The position numbers were made by a program, and so were the translations under genes. From assembly GCF_900547735.1 (NCBI RefSeq), contig NZ_URHZ01000070.1:1-30444 (forward strand): 30,444 bases of DNA, read 5' to 3'. The DNA is from an uncultured Clostridium sp. GTDB taxonomy: Bacteria; Bacillota; Clostridia; Lachnospirales; Lachnospiraceae. The first letter of the stretch is position 1. Each line of letters opens with the position of its first letter. The notes beneath the pieces are model-generated. The model had not been told where the DNA came from. It did no database searches and saw nothing but the letters and a program-made list of their open reading frames with translations. Below, in pieces: positions 23,683 through 30,444 of the stretch.

Positions 23683-23880
23683 ATGGAAGAAACAGCAACG
23701 GTTCAACTTGAGCTTAATGTAAACATAAATCTTCCCTGCGAAGAAAGGGAAATAAACGGCAATACCGATGCGGCATTCAATTATGCCAGATACTGCCGAG
23801 ATATTTTCCGAATCCGGCAGAACCTCCAAAATACTCTGTCTCCAAAAGAGGGGAACCATAAGGAGGAAACACATGATTAA
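23683..23880 (+). CDS. 65-aa orphan protein, first gene behind the switch
   Basis: A small ORF with a near-perfect ribosome site (AAAAAGGAGG, 6-7 nt from the ATG). It overlaps the signal-peptidase gene by 8 bp, so the two are translationally coupled, which argues that it is real. The N-terminal third could be beta (TATVQLELNVNINL), and the rest is polar and helical (FNYARYCRDIFRIRQNLQNTL). No signal peptide or membrane helix is seen. I recognise no family. It could be a small regulator or a leader peptide. Confidence 0.6.
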   Translation: MEETATVQLELNVNINLPCEEREINGNTDAAFNYARYCRDIFRIRQNLQNTLSPKEGNHKEETHD

Positions 23881-24508
23881 AAAACACAAATTTCCGCTGT
23901 CCGCAATTACCGGAACCATACTTTGTATCCTTCTTGTTCCGATTATTCTGATGAATATAATTTTAATCACACGTACCTATCTGAATCCCGATGAACTTCC
24001 GGGGATATTCGGGGTTAAACCGGCCATCGTGCTCTCGGGTTCCATGGAGCCGGCAATTCATACGGGCGACCTGATTTTCATTCACGAAACGGAACCGTCG
24101 GTGCTTCGGGAAGGTGATGTCATCTGCTATCTCACATCCGGAAAAGCCGTAACTCACCGAATCATGGACATTACCGCCGGAGAAGACGGTTTGCCCCGGT
24201 ATGTGACTCAGGGTGATGCCAATAATACGGCGGACCGTCTGGCGGTCTCTGCGGGACAGATTGAAGGTATCTGGAAAGGAGGACGGATCGGCGGACTGGG
24301 AAATGTTATCCTCTTTATCCAGACTCCTGTGGGCATGATTCTTTTCATCTTCTGTCCTCTCCTCCTTTTCATTCTCTGGGACATCCGGCAGCGACGCCGC
24401 CTGGATAAAGCAGATGCCGCACGAACCGCCAGACTGGAAGCCGAACTGGAAGAACTCCGCTCCGGCCAGGCTGCCGCACGAAGGGAACCGGAAACAAAAA
24501 AAGAATAG
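23873..24508 (+). CDS. SipW-type (ER-type) signal peptidase I
   Basis: A 211-residue membrane protease that removes signal peptides of the TasA/camelysin class. The start at 23873 follows AAGGAGG; a longer frame to 23768 is out of context with the upstream gene. There is an N-terminal helix (about 8-33), the nucleophile in SGSMEP (S57), THRIM (H95, which replaces the Lys of ordinary bacterial enzymes), GDANN (around D115), and a second helix (about 146-170) followed by a charged helical tail (RQRRRLDKADAARTARLEAELEEL split). The Ser-His pair marks the SipW / Sec11 group. Its likely clients are the secreted proteins encoded downstream. Confidence 0.9.
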   Translation: MIKKHKFPLSAITGTILCILLVPIILMNIILITRTYLNPDELPGIFGVKPAIVLSGSMEPAIHTGDLIFIHETEPSVLREGDVICYLTSGKAVTHRIMDITAGEDGLPRYVTQGDANNTADRLAVSAGQIEGIWKGGRIGGLGNVILFIQTPVGMILFIFCPLLLFILWDIRQRRRLDKADAARTARLEAELEELRSGQAAARREPETKKE

Positions 24509-24527
24509 CTGTTCATGCACCAGCTTC

Positions 24528-24648
24528 TGCCTGCGGGCACAGAGCAGACTGAAGCTGTAACTATAACCAGACTCCTGCCTGGGTGCAGACTGCCGCAGGC
24601 ACATGCGGGAACCGTGCCTGGGCGATACATAACCTCTACACGGTTCCC
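24528..24648 (+). promoter_or_regulatory. structured leader before the TasA-like gene
   Basis: The 172-bp gap after the peptidase gene holds two stems: TGCCTGCGG (24528-24536) with CCGCAGGCA (24593-24601), and GGGAACCGTG (24607-24616) with CACGGTTCCC (24639-24648). Neither is followed by a T-run, so they look like stability or processing structures rather than terminators. Two imperfect copies of an ACCAG...CTGCCTG...GACTG block occur inside. Confidence 0.5.
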
Positions 24649-24680
24649 CATTTATAAAAGAAAGCGAGGAAGAGTACATA

Positions 24681-25310
24681 ATGAAGAAAAAGTCTTATGT
24701 AGGCCGCCTTGGCGCCCTTGCCCTGATGCTGACTGTAATCACTACCTGTCTCCTGGGCGGAACCATGGCCCGATATGTAACCGAAGTAACCGGATCCGCC
24801 ACAGCTACGGTAGCCGCCTGGAGTTTTAAAGCCAATCATGGCGGAGCTGAACTAACCACTACTACTCCTATTGACCTGGGCGACACCAGTTATGATGAAA
24901 CGACTCTGAAAGAGGGCGTTATCGCTCCCGGTGCAAGCGGAAAATTCACGATTGAGATCGATGGCAGCGGCAGTGAAGTGGGCATTGACTACGATGTAGC
25001 TATCAAAGCTTCGACGACAAAGCCTGACGCATCCGGAACCAACTTACCGGATGATTTACTGTTTTCAACAGAAGAAATCACTGCTTCAAAACCAGGTGTC
25101 GCTCTGAATAACTTAACGATTCCAACCGGTAATATTGACTATTCCACTACAGCCAATGATATGAAAAAGGACATCACAATCTACTGGGCATGGGGATTTG
25201 GAGAGAACGATACTAAAACCAGTAATGACAACACCTATGCCGGAAAGACCTGGGCTCTGGATATCACCGTCACCGGCAAACAGATTGTTCCAACGTCATC
25301 CAACCCATAA
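24681..25310 (+). CDS. SipW-class secreted protein (TasA/camelysin-like)
   Basis: A 209-residue exported protein. The signal peptide (MKKKSYVGRLGALALMLTV..., hydrophobic 10-27) runs into GGTMARYVTEVTGSATATVAAWSF, the SipW-cognate boundary with the A-RY and WSF features; cleavage is probably near A30. The mature part is a beta-rich domain of the TasA/camelysin type (YDVAIKAST, later KDITIYWAWGFGEN) with many Thr and Ser and no Cys. TasA-family proteins form extracellular fibres in Bacillus biofilms, and this is probably the main subunit. The ribosome site is GAGGA at ~10 nt. Strong hairpins after the stop may hold expression of the next genes lower than this one. Confidence 0.82.
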   Translation: MKKKSYVGRLGALALMLTVITTCLLGGTMARYVTEVTGSATATVAAWSFKANHGGAELTTTTPIDLGDTSYDETTLKEGVIAPGASGKFTIEIDGSGSEVGIDYDVAIKASTTKPDASGTNLPDDLLFSTEEITASKPGVALNNLTIPTGNIDYSTTANDMKKDITIYWAWGFGENDTKTSNDNTYAGKTWALDITVTGKQIVPTSSNP

Positions 25311-25333
25311 ACTTCATATCAATCATTCATTTT

Positions 25334-25425
25334 CCGCCCCCTGTGCCGGGGCGGTCCCCCGGGGGGATGAAATCAGCCCTCAGGAAAGGGCATCACAAAC
25401 GGTGATGCCTTTTCCTGCAGGCTGA
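25334..25425 (+). terminator. hairpins after the TasA-like gene (possible attenuator)
   Basis: CCGCCCC/GGGGCGG (25334-25354) is followed by a long stem made of TCAGCC / GGCTGA outside and CAGGAAAGGGCATCAC paired with GTGATGCCTTTTCCTG inside (25373-25425, one G-U). The inner stem plus TTTT could act as a partial terminator. Confidence 0.5.
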
Positions 25426-25467
25426 AAACAGATTGTTTTCGTTACAGATAAGGAGGATACCGGAAAA

Positions 25468-27186
25468 ATGGCGCGAGTTTACAATACTGCATCTCCCCCC
25501 GCTCCAGAGGAAGATGAATCAAAAAGACGGTGGCTGCTTCTGTTCCTGCTGCTGTCCCTGGCTCTTATTACCTCCTGCGTTGCCGGATATTTGCTGGGAA
25601 AACGTGCCGGACAAAAGCCGGCCGGACAAATCATCGATACGATTTTACTTGCCCCGGAAGAATCTGCCGCCAGAACCAGGACACATCTGACAGGGCGCAT
25701 TTTCTATTCAGACGGCTCCCCGGCTGCCGGACGGCATATCGAACTTCACAGTGAGCCCGTCTCGACGGTTACTGATTTGGACGGACGTTTTTTATTTCCC
25801 AATGTTTCGTTTGGTGAACACACTATCACTGTTTATAACCAGGACGGCTCCGTGGATGCGAAACAGCCCGTCACCATATCACCGGATAAAGAGGAACAGG
25901 GCGTAATTATCACCAGAGACTCCAACCAGGACTACGCCATCACCGTTGCCGTCGATATCAGAATCCTGGAACTGGTCATCGAACTGGACGACGGCCAAAT
26001 TACGCTTCAGCCGGACCGGCATCTTTATGCCGATGACCGTGGATGGGTCACAACACCGTCCGGTACGGCATCTACCAGCAGCGGTGTCATTGTAACGCCG
26101 GGAGGAGCCGTCCACCTGCCGGACGGTACCATTGTAATCCCCAACAGCAGTGGAAACGCCGCCGCAGTTATTTTACCGGATGACACCGTAATTTATCCGG
26201 ACGAACCAATAACAGGAAACGGTTATACCGTTGAACCGGACGGCTCCGTCACCCTGGCGGATGAAACGTTAATCAAACCGGACGGGACTATCACTCTCCC
26301 GGGGTCGGAAATCCAGGCTCCCGGAGAAAACGGCGTAATTATTAATAATGAATCAGTTATACCAATAGGCGGAAACGCTTTACCGATACAAGAGCGTCAG
26401 ACAGAGGCCGACAGCCCATCAGAGACATCGGGCGTCCCCGACGGGAGCAGTCCCTCCGCTAAACCAAATACCGATGCCGGTCCTGACGCTTCCCCAGATA
26501 ATACGGCACCGTCTCATTTACCTGACGCTCCTGCTCCATCGGACGGCTCTGAATCATCAGCCGTAGGCAGCGGCGGCAACTCCGGCGGCGGAGGACATGG
26601 CGGCAGCCACACGAAAAACACGGAGGCCAGCACTGAAGGCACCGAACCCACCACCGAAGGCACCGAACCCACCACCGAAGGCACTGAGCCCACCACCGAA
26701 GGCACTGAACCCACCACCGAAAGCGGTGAAGGTGAACTTACTTTTTGGGGAAATGTCAAAGATACCGCTCACTATACTCCATGGAACCAGGGCGATATAA
26801 TCGATTTGTTCTATAACCGTACAGGCGGGCCTGCGGAAAAAATAGCCCCGGGCTCCTCCGGATTTTACCGTTTCCAGTTAAAAAACACGCTCTCCAGAGA
26901 GTTAAGACTTACACTGGATATTTCCGAGGGAGAGGTCCATCTTCCTCTTCAAATTACGCTGACTCCTTTAAAAGCAAACGGCGGCAAACTCACCAGACAG
27001 GCTGTATCCGGTTCCATTACGGACGGTAAACTGACCTTGCAGGATAAAATCGGTGCGAACGAATTTATTACATACCAGTTAGACTGGGAATGGCCGTTTG
27101 CCGGGAATGACACAGCCGATACCGCGATAGGGGAGGCCGGAGGGATATACACGCTTCAGCTTCTGATTCATGCCGAGGAGAATTGA
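25468..27186 (+). CDS. membrane-anchored repeat protein with TasA-like C-terminus
   Basis: A 572-residue protein. A charged N-terminus is followed by one membrane helix (about 22-44), so it is probably anchored with the rest outside. Residues ~73-130 form a carboxypeptidase-regulatory-like beta sandwich (TGRIFYSDGSPAAGRHIEL, TDLDGRFLFPNV). Residues ~205-290 are short beta repeats of the form PDGT(I/V)xxP. Then comes a Ser/Pro/Gly linker, four perfect TEGTEPT repeats (389-416), and a C-terminal ~150-residue domain (TPWNQGDIIDLFYNRTGGPAEKIAPGSSGFYRFQLKN, split) resembling the TasA-like domains of its neighbours. It could be a fibre base or anchor. AAGGAGG precedes the ATG. Confidence 0.7.
   Translation: MARVYNTASPPAPEEDESKRRWLLLFLLLSLALITSCVAGYLLGKRAGQKPAGQIIDTILLAPEESAARTRTHLTGRIFYSDGSPAAGRHIELHSEPVSTVTDLDGRFLFPNVSFGEHTITVYNQDGSVDAKQPVTISPDKEEQGVIITRDSNQDYAITVAVDIRILELVIELDDGQITLQPDRHLYADDRGWVTTPSGTASTSSGVIVTPGGAVHLPDGTIVIPNSSGNAAAVILPDDTVIYPDEPITGNGYTVEPDGSVTLADETLIKPDGTITLPGSEIQAPGENGVIINNESVIPIGGNALPIQERQTEADSPSETSGVPDGSSPSAKPNTDAGPDASPDNTAPSHLPDAPAPSDGSESSAVGSGGNSGGGGHGGSHTKNTEASTEGTEPTTEGTEPTTEGTEPTTEGTEPTTESGEGELTFWGNVKDTAHYTPWNQGDIIDLFYNRTGGPAEKIAPGSSGFYRFQLKNTLSRELRLTLDISEGEVHLPLQITLTPLKANGGKLTRQAVSGSITDGKLTLQDKIGANEFITYQLDWEWPFAGNDTADTAIGEAGGIYTLQLLIHAEEN
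26632..26724 (+). repeat. 21-bp coding repeats (TEGTEPT)
   Basis: Four complete 21-bp units start at 26632, 26653, 26674 and 26695, with a partial fifth at 26716-26724. They differ only at synonymous third positions and encode Thr/Glu/Pro spacers, a likely stalk of variable length. Confidence 0.9.
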
Positions 27187-27193
27187 CAATACC

Positions 27194-27709
27194 ATGAAAA
27201 TAATATGCAGGTTTTTACGGCAATTGCTTTTGCTTATCCTTATCCTCCTTTCGGCGGTATGTCTCCACCAGCTTGCCGCATGTGCCGTTTCGGGCCAAAA
27301 ACTGCCCTCTGTTTTGGGTTATTCTTCTGTCACGGTATTATCCGGCAGTATGGAACCCGCTTTTTCGGCCGGAGACCAACTGATTATCCGGCGCGAAGCA
27401 CAATATGAGCCGGGCGATATGATAAGCTTTTGGAATGACGGCATCCTGATCACACATCGCCTGATTGAGCAGACCGATAAGGGAAGTATTACAAAAGGGG
27501 ATAACAATAATACCCGGGACGAAGCTCCTGTGCGGCCGGAACAGATTGCCGGGCGCGTCGTTCTGATTCTCCCCCGCGCGGGAAATGCTCTGCTTTTTCT
27601 GCGCACGCAGAAGGGTGTCCTGACGATATTATTTCTGGGACTTTTGATTTGGTTCCTTCCAGGTTTGATAAAGAGAATGAATGGTTACAGAAAGAGGTGC
27701 AGAAAATGA
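27194..27709 (+). CDS. second SipW-type signal peptidase I
   Basis: A 171-residue enzyme of the same Ser-His class as the first: SGSMEPAF (S52), THRLI (H88) and GDNNNTRDE (D103), with an N-terminal helix (about 8-30) and a C-terminal helix (about 140-160). The start at 27194 (MKIICRF) is preferred over the ATG at 27170, which lies inside the previous gene; GAGGAG is 13 nt upstream. It overlaps the next gene by 4 bp (ATGA). Two SipW-type peptidases in one operon suggests each handles its own substrate set, or one does pilin-like processing. Confidence 0.88.
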   Translation: MKIICRFLRQLLLLILILLSAVCLHQLAACAVSGQKLPSVLGYSSVTVLSGSMEPAFSAGDQLIIRREAQYEPGDMISFWNDGILITHRLIEQTDKGSITKGDNNNTRDEAPVRPEQIAGRVVLILPRAGNALLFLRTQKGVLTILFLGLLIWFLPGLIKRMNGYRKRCRK

Positions 27710-28263
27710 GAAAACATCTGTCGGCCATCAGAATTGCCGCATATCTGTTCTGTCTGTCCGCGGCGGGTGCACTGGTTATCGGGACTACCTACGCCTTTTA
27801 CAGCAGCAGTGTCTCCGGCTCTGCAAAAGCAAAAACGGCCGCATTTGCCCTAGATGTAACAGATTCACACCAAAATCAGGTGGATCTGACCGCGGAACTG
27901 GCAGGCATGAGGCCGTCACAGGAAAAAGAGATTGCCTTTGTGGTTACAAATACTAAAAACAGCACGGTCAGTGATGTGGCCCAGGAATATTCCATTACCA
28001 TCACCACCACCGGCAATCTGCCGCTTACCTACAAGCTGCAGGGCGCCGACACTTCCGCTCCGGAAGGCGGTTATGTGACAGAGTCCGGGCCGCTCTCCTG
28101 GTCGGGAGGCCTGCTGCCTTTTTCCTCTTCCGGCGTCACACATACCTATGTTTTAACCGTTATATGGCCTCCCGATGATGACGATGAAAGTCTCTCGGAC
28201 GAAATTGATCTGATCACTATGACCATTGACGCAAGGCAGGCTCTGCCGGATGCCGCGCCATAA
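27706..28263 (+). CDS. SipW-class secreted protein, second
   Basis: A 185-residue exported protein. The start at 27706 overlaps the peptidase stop (ATGA) and follows AGAGGTG. The signal helix (about 8-27) ends in GTTYAFYSSSVSGSAKAKTAAFAL, the SipW-type boundary, with cleavage probably after A30. The mature part is a beta domain with VDLTAELAGMRPSQEKEIAFVVTNT, reminiscent of TasA/camelysin and of archaeal-type envelope proteins. It is probably a minor fibre subunit. Direct coupling to the second peptidase makes it that enzyme's likely client. Confidence 0.78.
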   Translation: MRKHLSAIRIAAYLFCLSAAGALVIGTTYAFYSSSVSGSAKAKTAAFALDVTDSHQNQVDLTAELAGMRPSQEKEIAFVVTNTKNSTVSDVAQEYSITITTTGNLPLTYKLQGADTSAPEGGYVTESGPLSWSGGLLPFSSSGVTHTYVLTVIWPPDDDDESLSDEIDLITMTIDARQALPDAAP

Positions 28264-28281
28264 CGGACAGGAGGTAAATAA

Positions 28282-29034
28282 ATGAAACAATCTGCTTCAG
28301 GCGTCTTTATCAGGCGGCGCCTCCTGCCGGCCGCGGCGCTGCTGGCGGCAATCCTTTTATTGTCCTTTGCCGGCATCACCGCTGCCCGCTATGTGACACA
28401 GCATCAGAAAGCCGGAATCGCCTCGGCTCAGGATTTCTATTTCACCAGTGATCTGCTGAAAGAAAATCCACCGGCCGGCACCTTTTATTATATGGATCCC
28501 CAGGCCGGTAGTTTTCAGATAAACGTTTATAATTATGCCGATTCCCAAAGAACGACGTCTGTCGACATTGACTATACCTACAGCATCGTCAACGGAACGG
28601 ACGGCGGAGCCGGCACAAGCGGAGCCGGCCTTTTATCCGGCGGCGCTGAAAGCACAGGACTTATCACGGTTTATCCCGGCCAGGACGGCAGTGATGTTAC
28701 CGTAGCCGTAACCGCTTCATCCCCCTATAAGAAAATACTCACAGCCACATTTAAAATGACTCTCGGCAATCAGTTTCTGGTGGATGACAATTCCGGCGGC
28801 ACTGCGGCGGTTCTTATTATAACCTGTACCGACTCGGCAAAAGACATCCCTCTTCTGCTCCCCGATTACGTGATTCCCGACGCCACCGACGAGCGCATCG
28901 TATCAGCGGACGGAAGCTATATTTTTAAATCGCCCGGCTGCGGCGTTTATTCGCTGGTTCTTTTGAAACTGACCGCATCGGCCGATCTGAGCCGGGACAG
29001 TACCCCCTTTGCCGATCAAATCAATCTGAAATGA
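28282..29034 (+). CDS. SipW-class secreted protein, third
   Basis: A 250-residue exported protein. An Arg-rich start (FIRRRLL) and hydrophobic segment (about 15-33) lead into ITAARYVTQHQKAGIASAQDFYFTSDLL (split), the same A-RY boundary as the first secreted protein. The mature region is beta-rich with many Gly, Ser and Thr (SVDIDYTYSIVNGTDGG; TVAVTASSPYKKILTATF). AGGAGG lies before the ATG. No catalytic motif is seen. It may be a cap or adaptor subunit of the same fibre. Confidence 0.75.
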   Translation: MKQSASGVFIRRRLLPAAALLAAILLLSFAGITAARYVTQHQKAGIASAQDFYFTSDLLKENPPAGTFYYMDPQAGSFQINVYNYADSQRTTSVDIDYTYSIVNGTDGGAGTSGAGLLSGGAESTGLITVYPGQDGSDVTVAVTASSPYKKILTATFKMTLGNQFLVDDNSGGTAAVLIITCTDSAKDIPLLLPDYVIPDATDERIVSADGSYIFKSPGCGVYSLVLLKLTASADLSRDSTPFADQINLK

Positions 29035-29051
29035 CTTTAAAATCATCACAA

Positions 29052-29076
29052 CCGGAACAGTCCGTTCCCGGCTTTT
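29052..29076 (+). terminator. weak hairpin before the adhesin gene
   Basis: CCGGAAC (29052-29058) pairs with GTTC-CCGG (29064-29071) with one bulged C, followed by CTTTT. It could reduce read-through into the adhesin gene. Confidence 0.35.
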
Positions 29077-29093
29077 CAAATGGAGGAGTAGCC

Positions 29094-30444
29094 ATGAGGA
29101 TAAAATCTCTGAAAAAAAGAATTTTCCGCAGAGGCCCGCGTCGCCGCTTTCTGGCGTTCCTGGTGGTTCTCTGCCTGTTGTTGAGTCATCTGAATCTCGG
29201 CTTTATGGCCGCCTATGCAACGGGCGGCAAATCTAAAACCTTTCATATCGGTACAAATATTACCGCAAAACTGAGAGACGGAGTACTGACTCTTTCCGGG
29301 ACCGGGGATACCGATGATTATCAGGCAGACACAGCCCCGTTTTTGGACTACAGCGGAGAAATTCATACCCTGGTCATTGAAAGGGGAATTACCTACATCG
29401 GTTCATATCTGTTTTACGGACTCGGTGAACTGGGAGGTGAACTGAGCCTTCCTGAAAGTATCGTCGGCTTCGGTGATTATGCCTTTTCAGGTGATACACA
29501 GGAAACAGCTCCTCATTTTACTAAAATCCGCAATCTGTTTGAGTACGGAGAGATTGCCCGGATGGAGGAGACGGATGATAGGGACGATACGGATGATGGA
29601 GATGATTCAGAAGAAACGGATAGAGGCAGTAAGCCTAAAAAACATAAACCCTCAAAGACTCCGGGAGACGGTCAAAAGATTGCCACCGATTCAAATGCGG
29701 AAACAGCATCAGTATCAGACCATCCGGCTCAATTGACCTTCCAGCCCCTGAGTGGAACAGGCTTGGAATCCTCAATTCAAAGTTTCTCAGGAGGCAAATC
29801 AGACAAATCCGAAGGGTCATCCTCAGGAGGCGATAAATCTGAGCATACCGGCTCCACCTCCGGGAAGTCTGAAGCTGGGAAATCAGAAGCTGGGAAGTCT
29901 GAAACCAATAATTCGGATTCTTCCGGCAGCGCCAGCGGCTCCGATTCCTCGAAAAACAGTGCGGACAGCTCCAGCGGGGATAGCTCCTCCGGCTCTGATA
30001 ACAACGGTTCCGGCGACAATGGTTCCTCCAATTCCGATAATGACAGTTCAGGCGGTAATATTTCCTCCAATTCCGATAATGGCAGTTCTGGCGGTAATAT
30101 TTCCTCCGATTCCGGTAATGGCAGTTCAGGCGGACACGATTCTTCCAATTCCGGCGGCAGCAGCTCTGGCGGAAATGACTCTTCCGCCCCCATTAACGGC
30201 AGTTCCGGTGGAAATGATTCCTCCGGCTCTGATGGCGACAGCTCCGGCACAGACGATTCCTCCCAGTCCGGCGGCAACAGCTCCGGCGTGAATGATTCCT
30301 CCCAGTCTGATGGCAACAGCTCCGGCACAGACAATTCCTCTCAGTCCGGCGGCAACAGCTCCGGCGCGAATGATTCCTCTCAGTCCGGCGGCAACAGCTC
30401 CGGCGCGAATGATTCCTCTCAGTCCGGCGGCAACAGCTCCGGCG
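29094..30444 (+). CDS. BspA-like repeat surface protein (3' end outside the window)
   Basis: Open from the ATG at 29094 (GGAGGAG upstream) to the window edge, at least 450 codons. A long positively charged signal peptide (MRIKSLKKRIFRRGPRRR, hydrophobic ~19-40) has a probable AYA cleavage site at 42. Residues ~50-145 resemble the BspA-type leucine-rich repeat unit (LRDGVLTLSGTGDTDDYQ, IHTLVIERGITYIGSYLFYG, LPESIVGFGDYAFSG). An acidic patch (EETDDRDDTDDGDDSEE, split) and a Lys/Pro stretch follow, then from ~240 a Ser/Gly/Asn/Asp-rich region ending in 13-residue repeats. The C-terminal anchor is not visible. It is probably a wall-associated adhesin co-expressed with the fibre genes. Confidence 0.82.
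   Translation, partial: MRIKSLKKRIFRRGPRRRFLAFLVVLCLLLSHLNLGFMAAYATGGKSKTFHIGTNITAKLRDGVLTLSGTGDTDDYQADTAPFLDYSGEIHTLVIERGITYIGSYLFYGLGELGGELSLPESIVGFGDYAFSGDTQETAPHFTKIRNLFEYGEIARMEETDDRDDTDDGDDSEETDRGSKPKKHKPSKTPGDGQKIATDSNAETASVSDHPAQLTFQPLSGTGLESSIQSFSGGKSDKSEGSSSGGDKSEHTGSTSGKSEAGKSEAGKSETNNSDSSGSASGSDSSKNSADSSSGDSSSGSDNNGSGDNGSSNSDNDSSGGNISSNSDNGSSGGNISSDSGNGSSGGHDSSNSGGSSSGGNDSSAPINGSSGGNDSSGSDGDSSGTDDSSQSGGNSSGVNDSSQSDGNSSGTDNSSQSGGNSSGANDSSQSGGNSSGANDSSQSGGNSSG
30012..30444 (+). repeat. 39-bp (13-aa) tandem repeats in the adhesin
   Basis: Eleven 39-bp units start at 30012 and run every 39 bp to 30440; a twelfth begins at the edge. Early units are diverged, later ones (consensus GANDSSQSGGNSS) converge, and the units at 30363 and 30402 are identical, a sign of recent expansion or homogenisation. 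Confidence 0.92.

Noticed and set aside
29752..30334. Long open frames in other phases and on the opposite strand of the adhesin repeats
   Set aside because: They are by-products of the 39-bp period (Pro/Leu/Glu-rich or Pro/Ala-rich) and lack ribosome sites; the frame from 29094 has signal peptide and ribosome site.
30012..30444. CRISPR-like array (39-bp period)
   Set aside because: Units are contiguous without spacers, stay in frame and encode a Ser/Gly-rich protein.

Overview
The window looks like chromosomal DNA of a gut-type Clostridia, most likely Lachnospiraceae (the [Clostridium] symbiosum / Enterocloster / Hungatella neighbourhood is a guess). The signs are strong AGGAGG ribosome sites, consensus sigma-A promoters, tRNAs without an encoded CCA, clostridial Hcp and FeoAB, DUF2812/PadR and DUF5688 genes, and a SipW/TasA-like secretion locus. 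The genus is inferred from protein style only; no search was run.

Positions 1-8300 are housekeeping: a DUF5688 gene, a two-part threonine/serine exporter, feoAB, uvrB with a LexA-type box, and a threonine aldolase. Positions 8300-8700 hold a dense set of hairpins ending in a perfect 28-bp stem, followed by tRNA-Gln(CUG). Positions 8866-13461 (minus strand) carry an aminotransferase-VanZ-truA operon and an ECF sigma factor with an RsgI-like anti-sigma factor. A nested-hairpin intergenic repeat lies at 13556-13807, and a diverged partial copy of it forms the first 80 bases of the window.

Positions 14021-16944 are a PadR-DUF2812-DUF2812 operon. Its promoter is close to perfect and carries a large palindromic operator. 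A 13-bp tandem array lies in its leader. Positions 17042-20674 are a nitrosative-stress module: a Crp/Fnr regulator divergent from an Fe-S protein, a cupin and hydroxylamine reductase (hybrid cluster protein). The palindrome between them sits 41.5 bp upstream of the predicted start site. A DUF4203 membrane protein, a 50-aa orphan gene and tRNA-Ser(CGA) follow.

The most interesting part is 22340-30444. A complete tyrosine recombinase is followed by a 353-bp segment bounded by perfect 28-bp inverted repeats (23218-23245 and 23599-23626). The segment holds an outward promoter that points away from the downstream genes and an intrinsic terminator that points at them. I read this as a phase-variable invertible switch captured in the OFF orientation. 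Downstream, with no other convincing promoter before the first gene, are a 65-aa orphan, a SipW-type signal peptidase, a TasA/camelysin-like secreted protein, a repeat-containing membrane-anchored protein, a second SipW-type peptidase, two more SipW-class secreted proteins, and the start of a BspA-like repeat adhesin that runs off the window. The whole looks like an ON/OFF extracellular-matrix or pilus-like surface locus with its own secretion peptidases and invertase.
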